A stretch of DNA of 64,000 nt. Source: Burkholderia sp. WSM2230 (lineage in GTDB: Bacteria > Pseudomonadota > Gammaproteobacteria > Burkholderiales > Burkholderiaceae). The notes beneath the pieces were generated by a model. That model was not told where the DNA came from. It searched no databases and saw only the letters and a program-made list of their open reading frames with translations. Positions 26,865 to 35,676 of the stretch are shown piece after piece. The DNA is taken from the NCBI RefSeq assembly GCF_000472445.1, contig NZ_AXAJ01000012.1, positions 62,001 to 126,000 of the forward strand. The letters are read 5' to 3'. Each line of letters begins with the position of its first letter. Position 1 is the stretch's first letter. The position numbers were made by a program, and so were the translations under genes.

Positions 26865-29800
26865 ATGGACCTGAACGTTTCCAATGCCGCTTGCCCGCGC
26901 TCGCGTGATCGCGCTTCCGGTGTCAGGGCAGCGGACGATTATGAACACTTTCCTACGACACTCCCGGCGTCCGAGATCACGATCGGCGATATCCCGACGC
27001 TGAAGGTCGCGGTCAATCGGCACGTCAAGAACAAGATCGCCCGCGACAATTCTGTCGGCTGGTCGCACGCGACGTATAAATTCGAAAATCACGAGTTCAC
27101 GCCCAAGGCCTTCATCGGGGAAGTGACGGCGGGATTCGCTTTTTGCGCGTGGTTGAAGGGAAAACGGAGCTCCAAGAACTTCCTGTGCATGCAGGTGCTG
27201 GCTGTCGACATGGATGCCGCGCTGACAATCGAGGAAGTGCTCGCACATCCGTTCTTCCAAAAATTTGGCTGGTTCATCTACACGACGCCGAGCCATCGTC
27301 CGGACGCACATCGGTTCCGGATTGTATTCCTGATGGAGCAGCCTATCGAGACCGAGCAGCGGATGAAACTGGCGTACACCGGCATCATTCGTATGTTCGG
27401 GGGCGACCGCTCCTGCACAGATGCGAGCCGCCTGTTCTATGGCTCGGAGAATTGCGAGGTTCGTCGCGTTGATCGCGTGCTCCCGATGGAACAGGTCGAG
27501 TATGTGATCGAACTGGGCGAGAACGTGATTCATAACGATGGTCGCCCAATCTCAAACGATGGTCTTGCAAATAGTCGGTCATCGGTGACGCTTGATAAAG
27601 ACGAGATGATCAAGACCGAGCGCGACGGGACATATCTGCTTCGCCAGTTGAGGCGGGGAACGCGGGTCTTCTGCCCGCATCATATTGACAAGCACGCCAG
27701 TGCGTTCGTTGTCACATCTAAAGCTGGGCAGAACGGGGTGTATTGCAGTGCCTGCGCGCAAACCTTCTGGCCGCAGTGGAATCATCGCTCGCACCTTCAC
27801 GACTTCGATTTTTACTCTTTCGAGGATGGACTGATCGAGATCGACTACGAAGAGCAGCAACACCCGTCAGAATGGCTCGATGCTGACGCTCCGGCTGAAT
27901 ATCGGGCAATGACGGACGATAAATCGGTATACGTGCGGGATGCTCAATACCTTCGAGATGCTCATTTTCCGGATACCGACGACGAAGGGGTAACGGGTAT
28001 TCGTAGTTCGAAGGGAACCGGAAAGACGTACATGCTTGAACGGGCTGTAGAGAAGTGGAAGGCCCAACGTAAATCGGTTCTGTTGATCGTTCACCGTCAG
28101 GCGCTGGCAGGATCCTTGGCCGACAGGCTGAAAATGCATTGTTATCTGGACAAGCTGGATGATTACGTGGATCGCCATGAAGCTCTTAGGTACTGCGTGG
28201 TATGCATGGATAGCCTGGATCGCTATCTTGACCCGATGCGTCACAAGTACGATGTGGTTCTGATCGATGAGAGCGAGCAGGTGTACTCCCACGTATTGTC
28301 CAGCACGTTGGGCCATAAGCGGAAGCCTTGCTTCAAGAAATTGCACCACTATATTCGCTACGCGAAACAGGTCGTATTGTGTGATGCGGATCTCGGGTGG
28401 TTGACCTTCAACATCACGGCTTTGCTTCGTGATCAGGAGGGGGCTGTACGGTTCTATGTCAACCGTTTCCGTAAGAATCAGGATCCGACCCAACAGAAAC
28501 ATGTGGTGCATCTCTATAACAGTGAAGTGGAATTGCGGGAGTACCTGATCGGTGTTGTCGGAACTGGAGGAAAGCAGTTCGTAGCATGCAACTCTAAAGA
28601 TACGGCGAAGAGTGTCAAGCAGGTTTTGAAGTGGAGGTATGGTGACAGGTTCCGTATTGTGATCATTACGTCGGACAACTCGACTACCGATTGGGGCCGG
28701 AGGTTCATCACGACGATCAAGGAAACATCTGACACTTACGATGTGTTGATTGTGTCCCCCTCGGTTGGGACGGGCGTGGACATCAACATTCCCGATGGCT
28801 TGCCTCAATTTACTCACGTATTCGGCTTTTTTAGTGCGGCAATTACGACGCACTTCGAAATGGACCAGCAACTCGCTCGCGTGAGGAACATGAGGGAGCA
28901 ACATGTCTGGATTTCCCCTGCGCCCCTGTATCTCGAATACGAGGTTGATGCGATACGTCAGAGTATCCTTTCGCGCGGCGAACTTCCCGAGGTTCTGAAA
29001 GGGTATGACTGGCAAGGGCGCCCACAATATGACGAAGACGACAAACTGATCGAGGTCTATGCTCAGGTGAGGTCGATGCGCCATGCGTCGCTCAATAACG
29101 TCCGCAAACATTTCGTTGACTTGAAGAAGCGCGAAGGCTGGGAAGTTCGCGAGGCAAATCACGACATTTCGGACGATCCGAAAAAGCTCCAGAAAGAATA
29201 TTTCGGCGCTAAGAAAAAGGTCAAGGAGGAGGAGTTCGAATCGGTCGCGCATGCTTCTAAGATTTCCCGCAAGCGTTACCTCGAATTGCGCGACAAGCAG
29301 ACTGTAACCGCCGACGAGAAGGCGCAAATGTCTCGCTTCCACATCGAAGAGTTTTACGACGTGAAGGAAGTATCTATCGATCTTGTGCGTCTCGACAATC
29401 GCGGGCGTTTCCGCGATTGCGTGTGGTTCTATTCAGTATTTTTCGCCAATAGGTATCAGCGGAACATGTTTGCCCTGCTTGAGCAGGGTGTGTCGGTAAC
29501 GGAGCGCGACGATTACCTCGGGAAGTGCAAACTGCTGAGGACATTGCTTCGAGCAGCGGGTGTGGTGGACGAGCATGGTAAGTTGGATACATTTGCCGAA
29601 TTTGAGTCGAGGACGCTCGATGTCTTCGTGGACGTCGTTGAATTGCATGTTCAGCAGATTGGACTGGTCCTCGGGGTGAGCGTTCGTGGTGACCTGCGTG
29701 ACAAGCCAATGTTCCAGCTTAAGGTCTTCCTGAAGATGATTGGTCTCGATACCGCGAGGACGAGCAAATACGAAGGGAAGAAAAAAATCTACAAATACAT

Positions 29801-29921
29801 GCTCAGTCTTGAGTCGATTGAGTTGATGGAAAAGTATCGGAAGAGCTTCATGAAAGGGGCGAAGGAGATTAAGGTCCAAACCCAACGTGTTGGACGGCGG
29901 GCACATGATGGTCATGACTGA
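26865..29921 (+). CDS. replication protein: PrimPol, zinc-binding and helicase domains
   Basis: A 1018-aa multidomain replication initiator. Residues about 30-225 are primase-polymerase-like (motif I AVDMD, motif II SHRPDAHRFRIVF, motif III TDASRLFYGSE). Residues about 268-302 have FCPHH and CSAC, a probable zinc ribbon. Residues about 375-700 form a helicase/ATPase: Walker A SKGTGKT near 382, IDESEQ near 466, and SVGTGVDINIP and DQQLARVRN motifs later on. The order recalls plasmid CyRepA1/herpes-origin-binding-like proteins. The charged C-terminal third was not recognised. It should prime and unwind the excised element. Confidence 0.78.
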   Translation: MDLNVSNAACPRSRDRASGVRAADDYEHFPTTLPASEITIGDIPTLKVAVNRHVKNKIARDNSVGWSHATYKFENHEFTPKAFIGEVTAGFAFCAWLKGKRSSKNFLCMQVLAVDMDAALTIEEVLAHPFFQKFGWFIYTTPSHRPDAHRFRIVFLMEQPIETEQRMKLAYTGIIRMFGGDRSCTDASRLFYGSENCEVRRVDRVLPMEQVEYVIELGENVIHNDGRPISNDGLANSRSSVTLDKDEMIKTERDGTYLLRQLRRGTRVFCPHHIDKHASAFVVTSKAGQNGVYCSACAQTFWPQWNHRSHLHDFDFYSFEDGLIEIDYEEQQHPSEWLDADAPAEYRAMTDDKSVYVRDAQYLRDAHFPDTDDEGVTGIRSSKGTGKTYMLERAVEKWKAQRKSVLLIVHRQALAGSLADRLKMHCYLDKLDDYVDRHEALRYCVVCMDSLDRYLDPMRHKYDVVLIDESEQVYSHVLSSTLGHKRKPCFKKLHHYIRYAKQVVLCDADLGWLTFNITALLRDQEGAVRFYVNRFRKNQDPTQQKHVVHLYNSEVELREYLIGVVGTGGKQFVACNSKDTAKSVKQVLKWRYGDRFRIVIITSDNSTTDWGRRFITTIKETSDTYDVLIVSPSVGTGVDINIPDGLPQFTHVFGFFSAAITTHFEMDQQLARVRNMREQHVWISPAPLYLEYEVDAIRQSILSRGELPEVLKGYDWQGRPQYDEDDKLIEVYAQVRSMRHASLNNVRKHFVDLKKREGWEVREANHDISDDPKKLQKEYFGAKKKVKEEEFESVAHASKISRKRYLELRDKQTVTADEKAQMSRFHIEEFYDVKEVSIDLVRLDNRGRFRDCVWFYSVFFANRYQRNMFALLEQGVSVTERDDYLGKCKLLRTLLRAAGVVDEHGKLDTFAEFESRTLDVFVDVVELHVQQIGLVLGVSVRGDLRDKPMFQLKVFLKMIGLDTARTSKYEGKKKIYKYMLSLESIELMEKYRKSFMKGAKEIKVQTQRVGRRAHDGHD

Positions 29922-30105
29922 GACGCCTGAAAAGCCAAAGCGGATTAGGTTTGTGAACGTCGATAAGGAGCCTGAGAAGAAATGGGAGGAACTCACGCCT
30001 CGTCAAAAGCAACGGGAGTCGCTCAAGATGCCGAGGACGATTTCGTCCGGAAAAAAGAAGAAGGAGCTGTTTATCGCTATTCCTGTCAAGCCAGACGATG
30101 ATTGA
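29914..30105 (+). CDS. small charged protein coupled to the rep gene
   Basis: 63 aa, very rich in Lys, Glu and Arg (TETPEKPKRIRFVNVDKEPEKKWEELTPRQ). It ends in acidic PVKPDDD. ATG 29914 overlaps the rep stop by 8 bases; ATGs at 29905 and 29908 are alternatives. No family recognised. Its position suggests an accessory replication or copy-control factor. Confidence 0.5.
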   Translation: MTETPEKPKRIRFVNVDKEPEKKWEELTPRQKQRESLKMPRTISSGKKKKELFIAIPVKPDDD

Positions 30106-30130
30106 TCGTAGTGCTTATTAATGAGCCACG

Positions 30131-30323
30131 ATATTCGTTAATTCGTAGATAATTGTTTTCTCTGTGTTGATAAAGCGGCGACTTATCTGCTCGAAAGACG
30201 GGGCCAACGACGAGTTGGCCCTACGGCAGAATCTAGATAAGTTGCTGATCTACCTCGGAACTCCCCGTTAGATCAAGGGGATGAGGTAGGAGGGAAAGGT
30301 GACGTGAAAACTGTCGCTGTTGT
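30131..30323 (+). repeat. leader repeat copy 3 (no gene attached)
   Basis: Contains GTAGATAATTG, GTTGATAAAGCGGCGACTTATCT and an 8-bp hairpin GGGCCAAC/GTTGGCCC with loop GACGA (30201-30221). CTACGGCAGAATC, an AGATAAGT octamer (30235-30242), CCCCGTTAGATCAAGG and GTGACGTGAAAACTGTCGCTGTT follow. It ends where the other copies continue into the small gene; here the small gene is missing. Confidence 0.85.
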
Positions 30324-30348
30324 GCACCGGTTTTCACGCTGCCGGTTA

Positions 30349-31425
30349 TCACTGAGCTTCGCTTGTCGTGTCGTGACGTACTCGTTTTAGCTTATGAGGC
30401 TGTGCTGCAGCGCGAGGGTCCGCTTGTTTCGTCGTGGGGCTCAGTTGATCCGGCGATGAGGCGGCTGGTGGACTTCCGCTGAACGCTGCTTTCCATCCGG
30501 CGGCGAAAGTCTGAATTTGGGCGGGCGTTGTTTGCGTTAGCTGTGCCAAGCCGAGTATTCCGATGAATACGCCGAGCGTCGTTAGGCGTTTTTGCACTTT
30601 TGCCTCAAAAGCAGACTCAGTTGCCGTTCTCTCTGTCCGGATAATCTCTGCGATTCTCCCAAGCTGATCAACGAGTTCGTGTCGGAGCGAAGCGAGGAGC
30701 AAGCGGTCGTGGATAGCCTTATACAATGGGCCGACCTCCGTTGTGAAAACTCGAGCCGGCGCGTCAAAGTAGTAGCTAGCGATGAAGCGAGAGATTTCCG
30801 AATGCATTGCTTCTGTGCGTTTCACCTTCGAGTCGTCGCGGCAGCATTCGGCAAGGTCGTGGATTGCTTGCTCTAGGACTCGATGGTAGGCGAGCCCTAG
30901 CATATATGCGGCTAAGGCCCGTCCTGCGCGTTCGCCGCCGGGCTCAGTTGAGAGTATCGCCATACCTTTTGCATCGACTGTTGCTCGTACGCGAGCAACG
31001 GGCGAATAGTCGTCTTCGATCAGGGTGGTCGTGCCGCGAAAGAACGTCGATATTTCGGTGAACGTTGTTGCGGCGGTACTGTTCGACCAGATGAAACGAC
31101 CAATTTCATCCACCTCTGTGCCTTTCTCCGCAAGTTGGATTGCTCGACCCCACGCTTGTCCAACTGCACCGGCGCTTAGACTGTCAGTCGGACAGAAACA
31201 AAACACGACTGAACGGTCTGATTCAGAGAAAAAGCGAAATAAGAGCGGGTCATTTGCGCTTTGGCGGGCGCTAGTCATGGTCGAACTGTGGACGGGCCGG
31301 AGAAGATACTTTCCTTCTAGAGGAACTTCCAGCTTTAGCGATTTCAGGGGCTGGTCGAGACGGTAGATGATCCCTTGCACTTCAATCTCCGGCGAGGGTG
31401 CCTTGGAGGCAAACCCGGTTGGCAT
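30349..31425 (-). CDS. orphan protein with a C-terminal membrane helix (cargo 1)
   Basis: 358 aa, no family recognised. A hydrophobic segment (LTTLGVFIGILGLAQLT) lies near residue 290, after a charged helical stretch (TESAFEAKVQKRL). A Pro/Ser-rich tail ending KRVRHDTTSEAQ follows. The soluble N-terminal 280 residues contain FCFCPTDSLSAG and many Arg/Glu. It occupies the slot between leader copies 3 and 4, on the opposite strand to the leaders. A membrane-attached defence effector is one possibility, without direct evidence. Confidence 0.6.
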   Translation of the reverse strand: MPTGFASKAPSPEIEVQGIIYRLDQPLKSLKLEVPLEGKYLLRPVHSSTMTSARQSANDPLLFRFFSESDRSVVFCFCPTDSLSAGAVGQAWGRAIQLAEKGTEVDEIGRFIWSNSTAATTFTEISTFFRGTTTLIEDDYSPVARVRATVDAKGMAILSTEPGGERAGRALAAYMLGLAYHRVLEQAIHDLAECCRDDSKVKRTEAMHSEISRFIASYYFDAPARVFTTEVGPLYKAIHDRLLLASLRHELVDQLGRIAEIIRTERTATESAFEAKVQKRLTTLGVFIGILGLAQLTQTTPAQIQTFAAGWKAAFSGSPPAASSPDQLSPTTKQADPRAAAQPHKLKRVRHDTTSEAQ

Positions 31426-31527
31426 TATTTGTCCGCATGTTTACGGCAGCCGTTTAAAAATCTGAAGTGCAACGAAGAATGATCTATTGGCGGCGTGGGG
31501 TTCGGTGTTCGCGACCAATCCGCCGGA

Positions 31528-31735
31528 GTGTTCAATGATGTTTAGATATGTGTTTTCTCTGTTGTTAAAGCGGCGTGTTATCTGCTCGACGTCGAACCAG
31601 CAATGAGCTGGCCCTACGGCAGAATCCTAATAAGCTGATGGTCTGGCTCGAAAATCCCCACTAGATCAAGGAGATAGTGCGCCGGTGTGTAGGGGTGGCG
31701 TGAAAACTGTCACTGTTGCTCGTGGAATTTCGAGG
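31528..31735 (+). repeat. leader repeat copy 4
   Basis: Same order of blocks as copy 3. The hairpin is CCAGC/GCTGG with loop AATGA (31597-31611), followed by CCCTACGGCAGAATC, CTAGATCAAGG and GTGAAAACTGTCACTGTTGCTCG. It continues into the small gene at 31837. Confidence 0.85.
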
Positions 31736-31836
31736 TGGTCGGAGTCATATTTGTCGCAGTCTGTTGGTCGCTTGCCGTTGCCTTGAAGATCGATCTGCTG
31801 GACCTTGGACGCACTTTCAACGAATGGAGTGCGATC

Positions 31837-32133
31837 ATGGTCGATCAGAAGCAAGTTGCGGTGGGCAAGGACGAGAAAGCAGGTAAGCATGTTGTCGACG
31901 ATCTTAAGGCAAATGCCGATACTGCGACGGCGAACGATACAGCATCGAAGGCGGCACCGCCGACGAAGATGGAACTCGCGACGGAAATCTACAAGCGGAT
32001 GCGGACTGTTAAGGACGTGACTCGGAAGGACATCATCGAGAATTTCATCGCCGAGGTGAAGCTGACGAAGGCTGGTGCGAGCACTTACTACCAGATGATC
32101 AAAGACAAGCACGAGCCGCAGAGCAAGAAGTAA
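31837..32133 (+). CDS. small predicted DNA-binding protein, leader-linked family copy A
   Basis: 98 aa. The N-terminal 45 residues are variable, Lys/Asp/Ala-rich and disordered-looking. The C-terminal half (MELATEIYKRMRTVKDVTR, KDIIENFIAEVKLTKAGAST, YYQMIKDK) is helical with a helix-turn-helix look. It is nearly identical in copy C at 39239. GGAG lies 7 bases before ATG 31837. The linkage to the leader repeat suggests the protein binds it or acts on the element's DNA. Confidence 0.7.
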   Translation: MVDQKQVAVGKDEKAGKHVVDDLKANADTATANDTASKAAPPTKMELATEIYKRMRTVKDVTRKDIIENFIAEVKLTKAGASTYYQMIKDKHEPQSKK

Positions 32134-32575
32134 AACGACTGTTGTTGCCTTCGAAAAGCTCCTTCCGAGGGCTTCCTTCCTCCATCATAGGCCGGTGCAA
32201 TCTGAATGGACTTCGGAGTCGATGCATCCGATGACATTTTAAGTCGTTTGCTTGGACGTCCCGGTTCGACCCCGGTGCCGTCGTTCTAGTTGATGTTCCG
32301 CAACGGCCGCTTCCACGTGTCCAGCACTCATTTTTTACGCTGAGATCGACCCTTTGTCGCAGATACTCTGTCCGATTTTGCAGGGGACTTCCGGTTGATC
32401 ATGGCGACGATTAAGATCAACATCCGAATCTGAGATTAGCGACTACCGTTACGATGTGGTCAATCGTGGGCCGCTCAGGGCTGAACGCTGAACTCAACAA
32501 TAGGTGCGAGAGGTACTGAGGCAAACTTCCTTGCTTATGAACCGAGGCTCGTATATCCCAATGTCGAGGTGCTCA
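32134..32575. other. 442-bp stretch without a recognised gene
   Basis: No gene supported. The composition is mixed and no strong inverted repeats were noted. The end (near 32564) supplies the ribosome site of the next small gene. Confidence 0.4.
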
Positions 32576-32872
32576 ATGCGACATCTACGCATTTTCGTCT
32601 GGGGGTATATCAGCTTGTTAATGTCCTGCACGGCGGCGTCCCATGTTTCAGCCGAACAAGGCACGGGTGGCGATGTCCTGCCTTCCGCTAGTAGGGCGAT
32701 TGGAGAAATTCGCCAAGCAAGTGCTTCGTGTTCGATACCCGTGAGCTCCTGTCGTGCCTGCGCAGTCACGTGTCCGCCGGGGAAAAGCGCTGTGTGTAAC
32801 CCATCGCGAGAGCAATGTACGAGCTGGCCAAACTGTCTGTGCTTGAGCCAGCCTTCCTGCTTTTGTCAGTGA
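32576..32872 (+). CDS. small secreted Cys-rich protein
   Basis: 98 aa with a probable signal peptide (RHLRIFVWGYISLLMSC then AASHVSA near residue 26). The last 47 residues hold about eleven cysteines (CSIPVSSCRACAVTCPPG, CNPSREQC, CLCLSQPSCFC). GAGG lies 7 bases before ATG 32576. No family recognised. Placed near a radical SAM/SPASM maturase, it is a candidate substrate or secreted partner. Confidence 0.6.
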   Translation: MRHLRIFVWGYISLLMSCTAASHVSAEQGTGGDVLPSASRAIGEIRQASASCSIPVSSCRACAVTCPPGKSAVCNPSREQCTSWPNCLCLSQPSCFCQ

Positions 32873-32949
32873 GTCGCCTTTGTCGTTGTTGTTTTCTTCA
32901 AACACGGCGAAAGGCAAGGCGTGGAGATCGCGCGCAATATGAGGACCCC

Positions 32950-33570
32950 ATGCGAAATCAAGAAATTGTGCTACTGACTGTCGCTTTATCTTCCGGAGCT
33001 ATGGCTCAAGGCGTTGGACCTATACATGAGCGTCCTCTCACTTCGTGGTCGACGAACTATCCGACTATAAAGCTTAATGAACCATGCGCGGGAGGAGGGC
33101 AAACCGCATATCTCGAGCATGGGGGGGCATCTAAGCCGACAAAGATCGGAATCTGCGTGTGGAGCAGGAGTACGTCGCCCTCAGGCTCAATATACTCAGA
33201 GTCGATCAATTATTATTCCGGCGCCTTGAGTGGGCATGCGCTCCGTCAACCACTAGGTTGCCACGTGCCAGGCTCTGTGGAATATCACATTGCTTATTAC
33301 GACCTCGACGATGGTTACAATCCTGGGCAAGCGGTACTTACGGAATCTGATGCGTCGTTGGTGCTGCAGACTACAACGGCTGGTGGTTCAAAGCACTACG
33401 TGGTCCGAAACTCAAATTTCACAAAGAACATAACCATTAGCTACCGCTTAGGTAACAGCCACACGATCGCATCCATACCGCGCCAGGGCGACCAACTCGT
33501 TTCTGAGGTTATAAGTTCACATTTTGACCAGCCGTACCGTTCGCCAGAAATGGGGGCGCCGTGCGACTGA
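32950..33570 (+). CDS. secreted hypothetical protein
   Basis: 206 aa with a signal peptide (RNQEIVLLTVALSSGAMAQ). The mature part has Gly/Ser/Tyr-rich beta-strand character (SGSIYSESINYYSGALSG, YYDLDDGYNPGQ) with four cysteines. GAGG lies 6 bases before ATG 32950. It is 77 bp after the Cys-rich gene and may be cotranscribed. No family recognised. Confidence 0.55.
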   Translation: MRNQEIVLLTVALSSGAMAQGVGPIHERPLTSWSTNYPTIKLNEPCAGGGQTAYLEHGGASKPTKIGICVWSRSTSPSGSIYSESINYYSGALSGHALRQPLGCHVPGSVEYHIAYYDLDDGYNPGQAVLTESDASLVLQTTTAGGSKHYVVRNSNFTKNITISYRLGNSHTIASIPRQGDQLVSEVISSHFDQPYRSPEMGAPCD

Positions 33571-33908
33571 CTTCGCTGCGGCAACTCGATGAACGGTTCC
33601 ATCCCGATATTGCAGCTTAGCCCGCGCCGGACTGAGCGTTACGGCTGCCAGTGGGTCCCACATGATGTCGCTCACCTGCTCGCTGTGCAGCGACCCCACG
33701 GCGCGTTTCAGGGCACAGCTGCATTCGTGGATGTATCTGCTGAGGCGGCGCTACCAGCTTTGCGGGCAATGATCTATCGCCGCTCGGAAGCGCATTTATG
33801 GATTTTGGCGGCGCGTTCCGCTCGACTTCTTGGTCGTTCATGAAATCGACCGCCGCGGTATCATCGTCCCTGAGGCTGTCTTACTATTCTGCTTGTCATT
33901 GTCCGATC
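33571..33908. other. 338-bp stretch downstream of two convergent genes
   Basis: It lies between the ends of the secreted protein gene (plus) and the radical SAM gene (minus). A minus-strand frame of 74 codons (33617-33841) exists but has no ribosome site and shadow-like composition. No terminator was recognised. Confidence 0.4.
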
Positions 33909-35195
33909 TTAGGCATCGTTATATCTGTCGTTATACCGGTCGTGATATCTGTCGCTGTAACGATCACTGTATCTGTCACTGTACCCGTCGCCGGCTCCAG
34001 CGTGGGAGCTATACATCATTGCATTCAGTCTTCTCTCGAGCAGGTTGTCCGCCAGTTTCTGAAGGTTAGCTCTGTTGGCAGAATAGTAGTCTAATCTCTG
34101 TTGGGTAGCTCGACATTCGATATTTCTCTTGCTCGAAGATCGCACAATGAAGGCTTGACATCCAAAAGAACAGATGTCGTTCGCCTCACACGTCGCACAG
34201 TTTCGCCAATTGTCGGGTGAGAGACTGTGGAAATCATTCGCGGTCATTTTTTGCAGCGGTGAAGTGCTGGGCGATAACGACCCAAGCGAGAATTCATGGC
34301 TGTCCCAATCAAGCCGCCCGCACGGAAGAATGTTCCCAATCTGAGACAATGCGAGGACTTCCCTTGCCGCACCGCAAGTGCGGCTACGGCAAAGTTCATC
34401 ACGGAGGTTCGCCCGATCGTCGTTCTTATGAAAGAATCTGAGCAACTCCAGTGCTAAATTATCTTCGATCAACCCGAGGCCATCTGAGGACGTCATAAAC
34501 TCGATGATCGCAGTATGCGCACGCAGGATTTGGTCAGTAGTCAGTTCAGGCAGGTATTCGCCCGAGCCCACCGAGTACACTATGTTTGCCTTAAAGCTTC
34601 GAGCCCCGAGCTCTTCTTGTATCCAATTGCAGATCTCGTAAAGCGAGTCGAAATTTCCTTGATTGATTGTAGTGAGAATACCCGGGGTGACACCCGCGTC
34701 AGCAGCTTTTCGGTAAGACCGCACAGCCCGCGAAAGCAAGGGTCGCATCTGATCTTTACTCGGTCCATCGATGCTTCCACTGATAGCTATGTTCAGTCGT
34801 TGAAACAACTCGATCATCGGGTCACTCAGGTTGAGTAGATTCGTCTGAACTGCGAAACGAATCACTTTCCCAACTCGTTCGGCGAAGTCGCACAAATGCT
34901 GTGTTGCGCATTCAAACCACTCACTAGGCATTAGCGTAGGTTCGCCTCCGTGGAAAACAAAGCAGACTTCGCGACGTCTCGTATTACTAAGAAGCAGCTC
35001 AGCAGCCGTGCAGAATGTTTCCAGAGACATCTCCCCGGATTTCGTTAGGTGTTCATAGCAATATCTACACCGTAAATTGCACCTGCTGGTCACCTTGACG
35101 ATTAACGTTCCGCAATCGGCAAAGAGCCGCGCGGCGTGGGACGTCTCATGACCATCGACCGCATCTTTACTGAGTTTTATTTGAGCCATTTTCAT
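33909..35195 (-). CDS. radical SAM/SPASM peptide maturase with a C-terminal Tyr-x-Asp-Arg repeat tail
   Basis: 428 aa. The radical SAM cluster motif is C39-x3-C43-x2-C46 in SRCNLRCRYCYEH, followed by FVFHGGEPTLM. A SPASM-type C-terminal region has LPCGRLD, NCATCEANDICSFGC and a later Cys (NIEC), enough for auxiliary Fe-S clusters. Such enzymes usually modify ribosomally made peptides. The last 24 residues (bases 33912-33983) are six tetrapeptides of the form Tyr-Ser/His/Asn-Asp-Arg, the last ending Asn-Asp-Ala. Its start overlaps the end of the upstream Cys-rich gene; ATG 35195 was chosen, GTG 35207 and ATG 35189 are alternatives. Confidence 0.82.
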   Translation of the reverse strand: MKMAQIKLSKDAVDGHETSHAARLFADCGTLIVKVTSRCNLRCRYCYEHLTKSGEMSLETFCTAAELLLSNTRRREVCFVFHGGEPTLMPSEWFECATQHLCDFAERVGKVIRFAVQTNLLNLSDPMIELFQRLNIAISGSIDGPSKDQMRPLLSRAVRSYRKAADAGVTPGILTTINQGNFDSLYEICNWIQEELGARSFKANIVYSVGSGEYLPELTTDQILRAHTAIIEFMTSSDGLGLIEDNLALELLRFFHKNDDRANLRDELCRSRTCGAAREVLALSQIGNILPCGRLDWDSHEFSLGSLSPSTSPLQKMTANDFHSLSPDNWRNCATCEANDICSFGCQAFIVRSSSKRNIECRATQQRLDYYSANRANLQKLADNLLERRLNAMMYSSHAGAGDGYSDRYSDRYSDRYHDRYNDRYNDA

Positions 35196-35484
35196 CTTTG
35201 TTGGCACCGGGGCATGAGAGCGGACAATTTAGGCTTGTGAAACAGAAACCGACTCGCCGACCGTCATCCTTGCAGTACGTGTTGCATTGCTGGTTACCGC
35301 CGTTCCCGATCGGCTGACAGTTCGCACTACAAAGCCCCAGCGCACAGCCCGATTGCGCCAGTAAAAGAGCGGGGGGGTCTATTTTCTCAACGTCGGCCGC
35401 AAAGGCCGCTGCGCAGCAAAGCAACAGCGCTGTTAGAACGCCGCCCTTTTTTGCCGTGTGCATCAGCAAGACATCTCTTTGCAT
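35167..35484 (-). CDS. small secreted Cys-rich protein upstream of the maturase
   Basis: 105 aa. It has a signal peptide (MHTAKKGGVLTALLLCCAAAFAAD within residues 8-31). The mature chain of about 75 residues has nine cysteines (SGCALGLCSANCQPIG, CNTYCKDDG, GFCFTSLNCPLSCPG). GGAGG lies 8 bases before ATG 35484. It overlaps the maturase start, so the two are coupled on one mRNA. This makes it the best candidate precursor or partner of the radical SAM enzyme. Confidence 0.68.
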   Translation of the reverse strand: MQRDVLLMHTAKKGGVLTALLLCCAAAFAADVEKIDPPALLLAQSGCALGLCSANCQPIGNGGNQQCNTYCKDDGRRVGFCFTSLNCPLSCPGANKDENGSNKTQ

Positions 35485-35676
35485 ACGCCCGACCTCCGAC
35501 AACCACTAGTCCGAATCAGCCAGCAGCGCAGGTACCGGCTCGTTGCTGGCTCGCTTCTCTGGTTTTATAGAATATGGGTGAATCGTTTTCAAGCCAATAA
35601 CTTTCCGTGTTATCACTCCGTTGGGCTTGTCTTCTTCGGAGTTGGTACTATGATAATTGTTTTGGAGTCCACAAAA

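Noticed and set aside
27867-29342. 491-codon minus-strand frame opposite the rep gene
   Set aside because: No motif or ribosome site; the plus strand carries the PrimPol-helicase motifs.
30140-30240. A conserved short peptide reading through the leader copies (Asp-Lys-x-Phe, then Val-x-Lys-Ala-Ala)
   Set aside because: Copies 1, 2, 3 and 5 keep the frame but copies 4 and 6 break it, there is no constant start codon or ribosome site, and hairpin conservation explains the sequence better.
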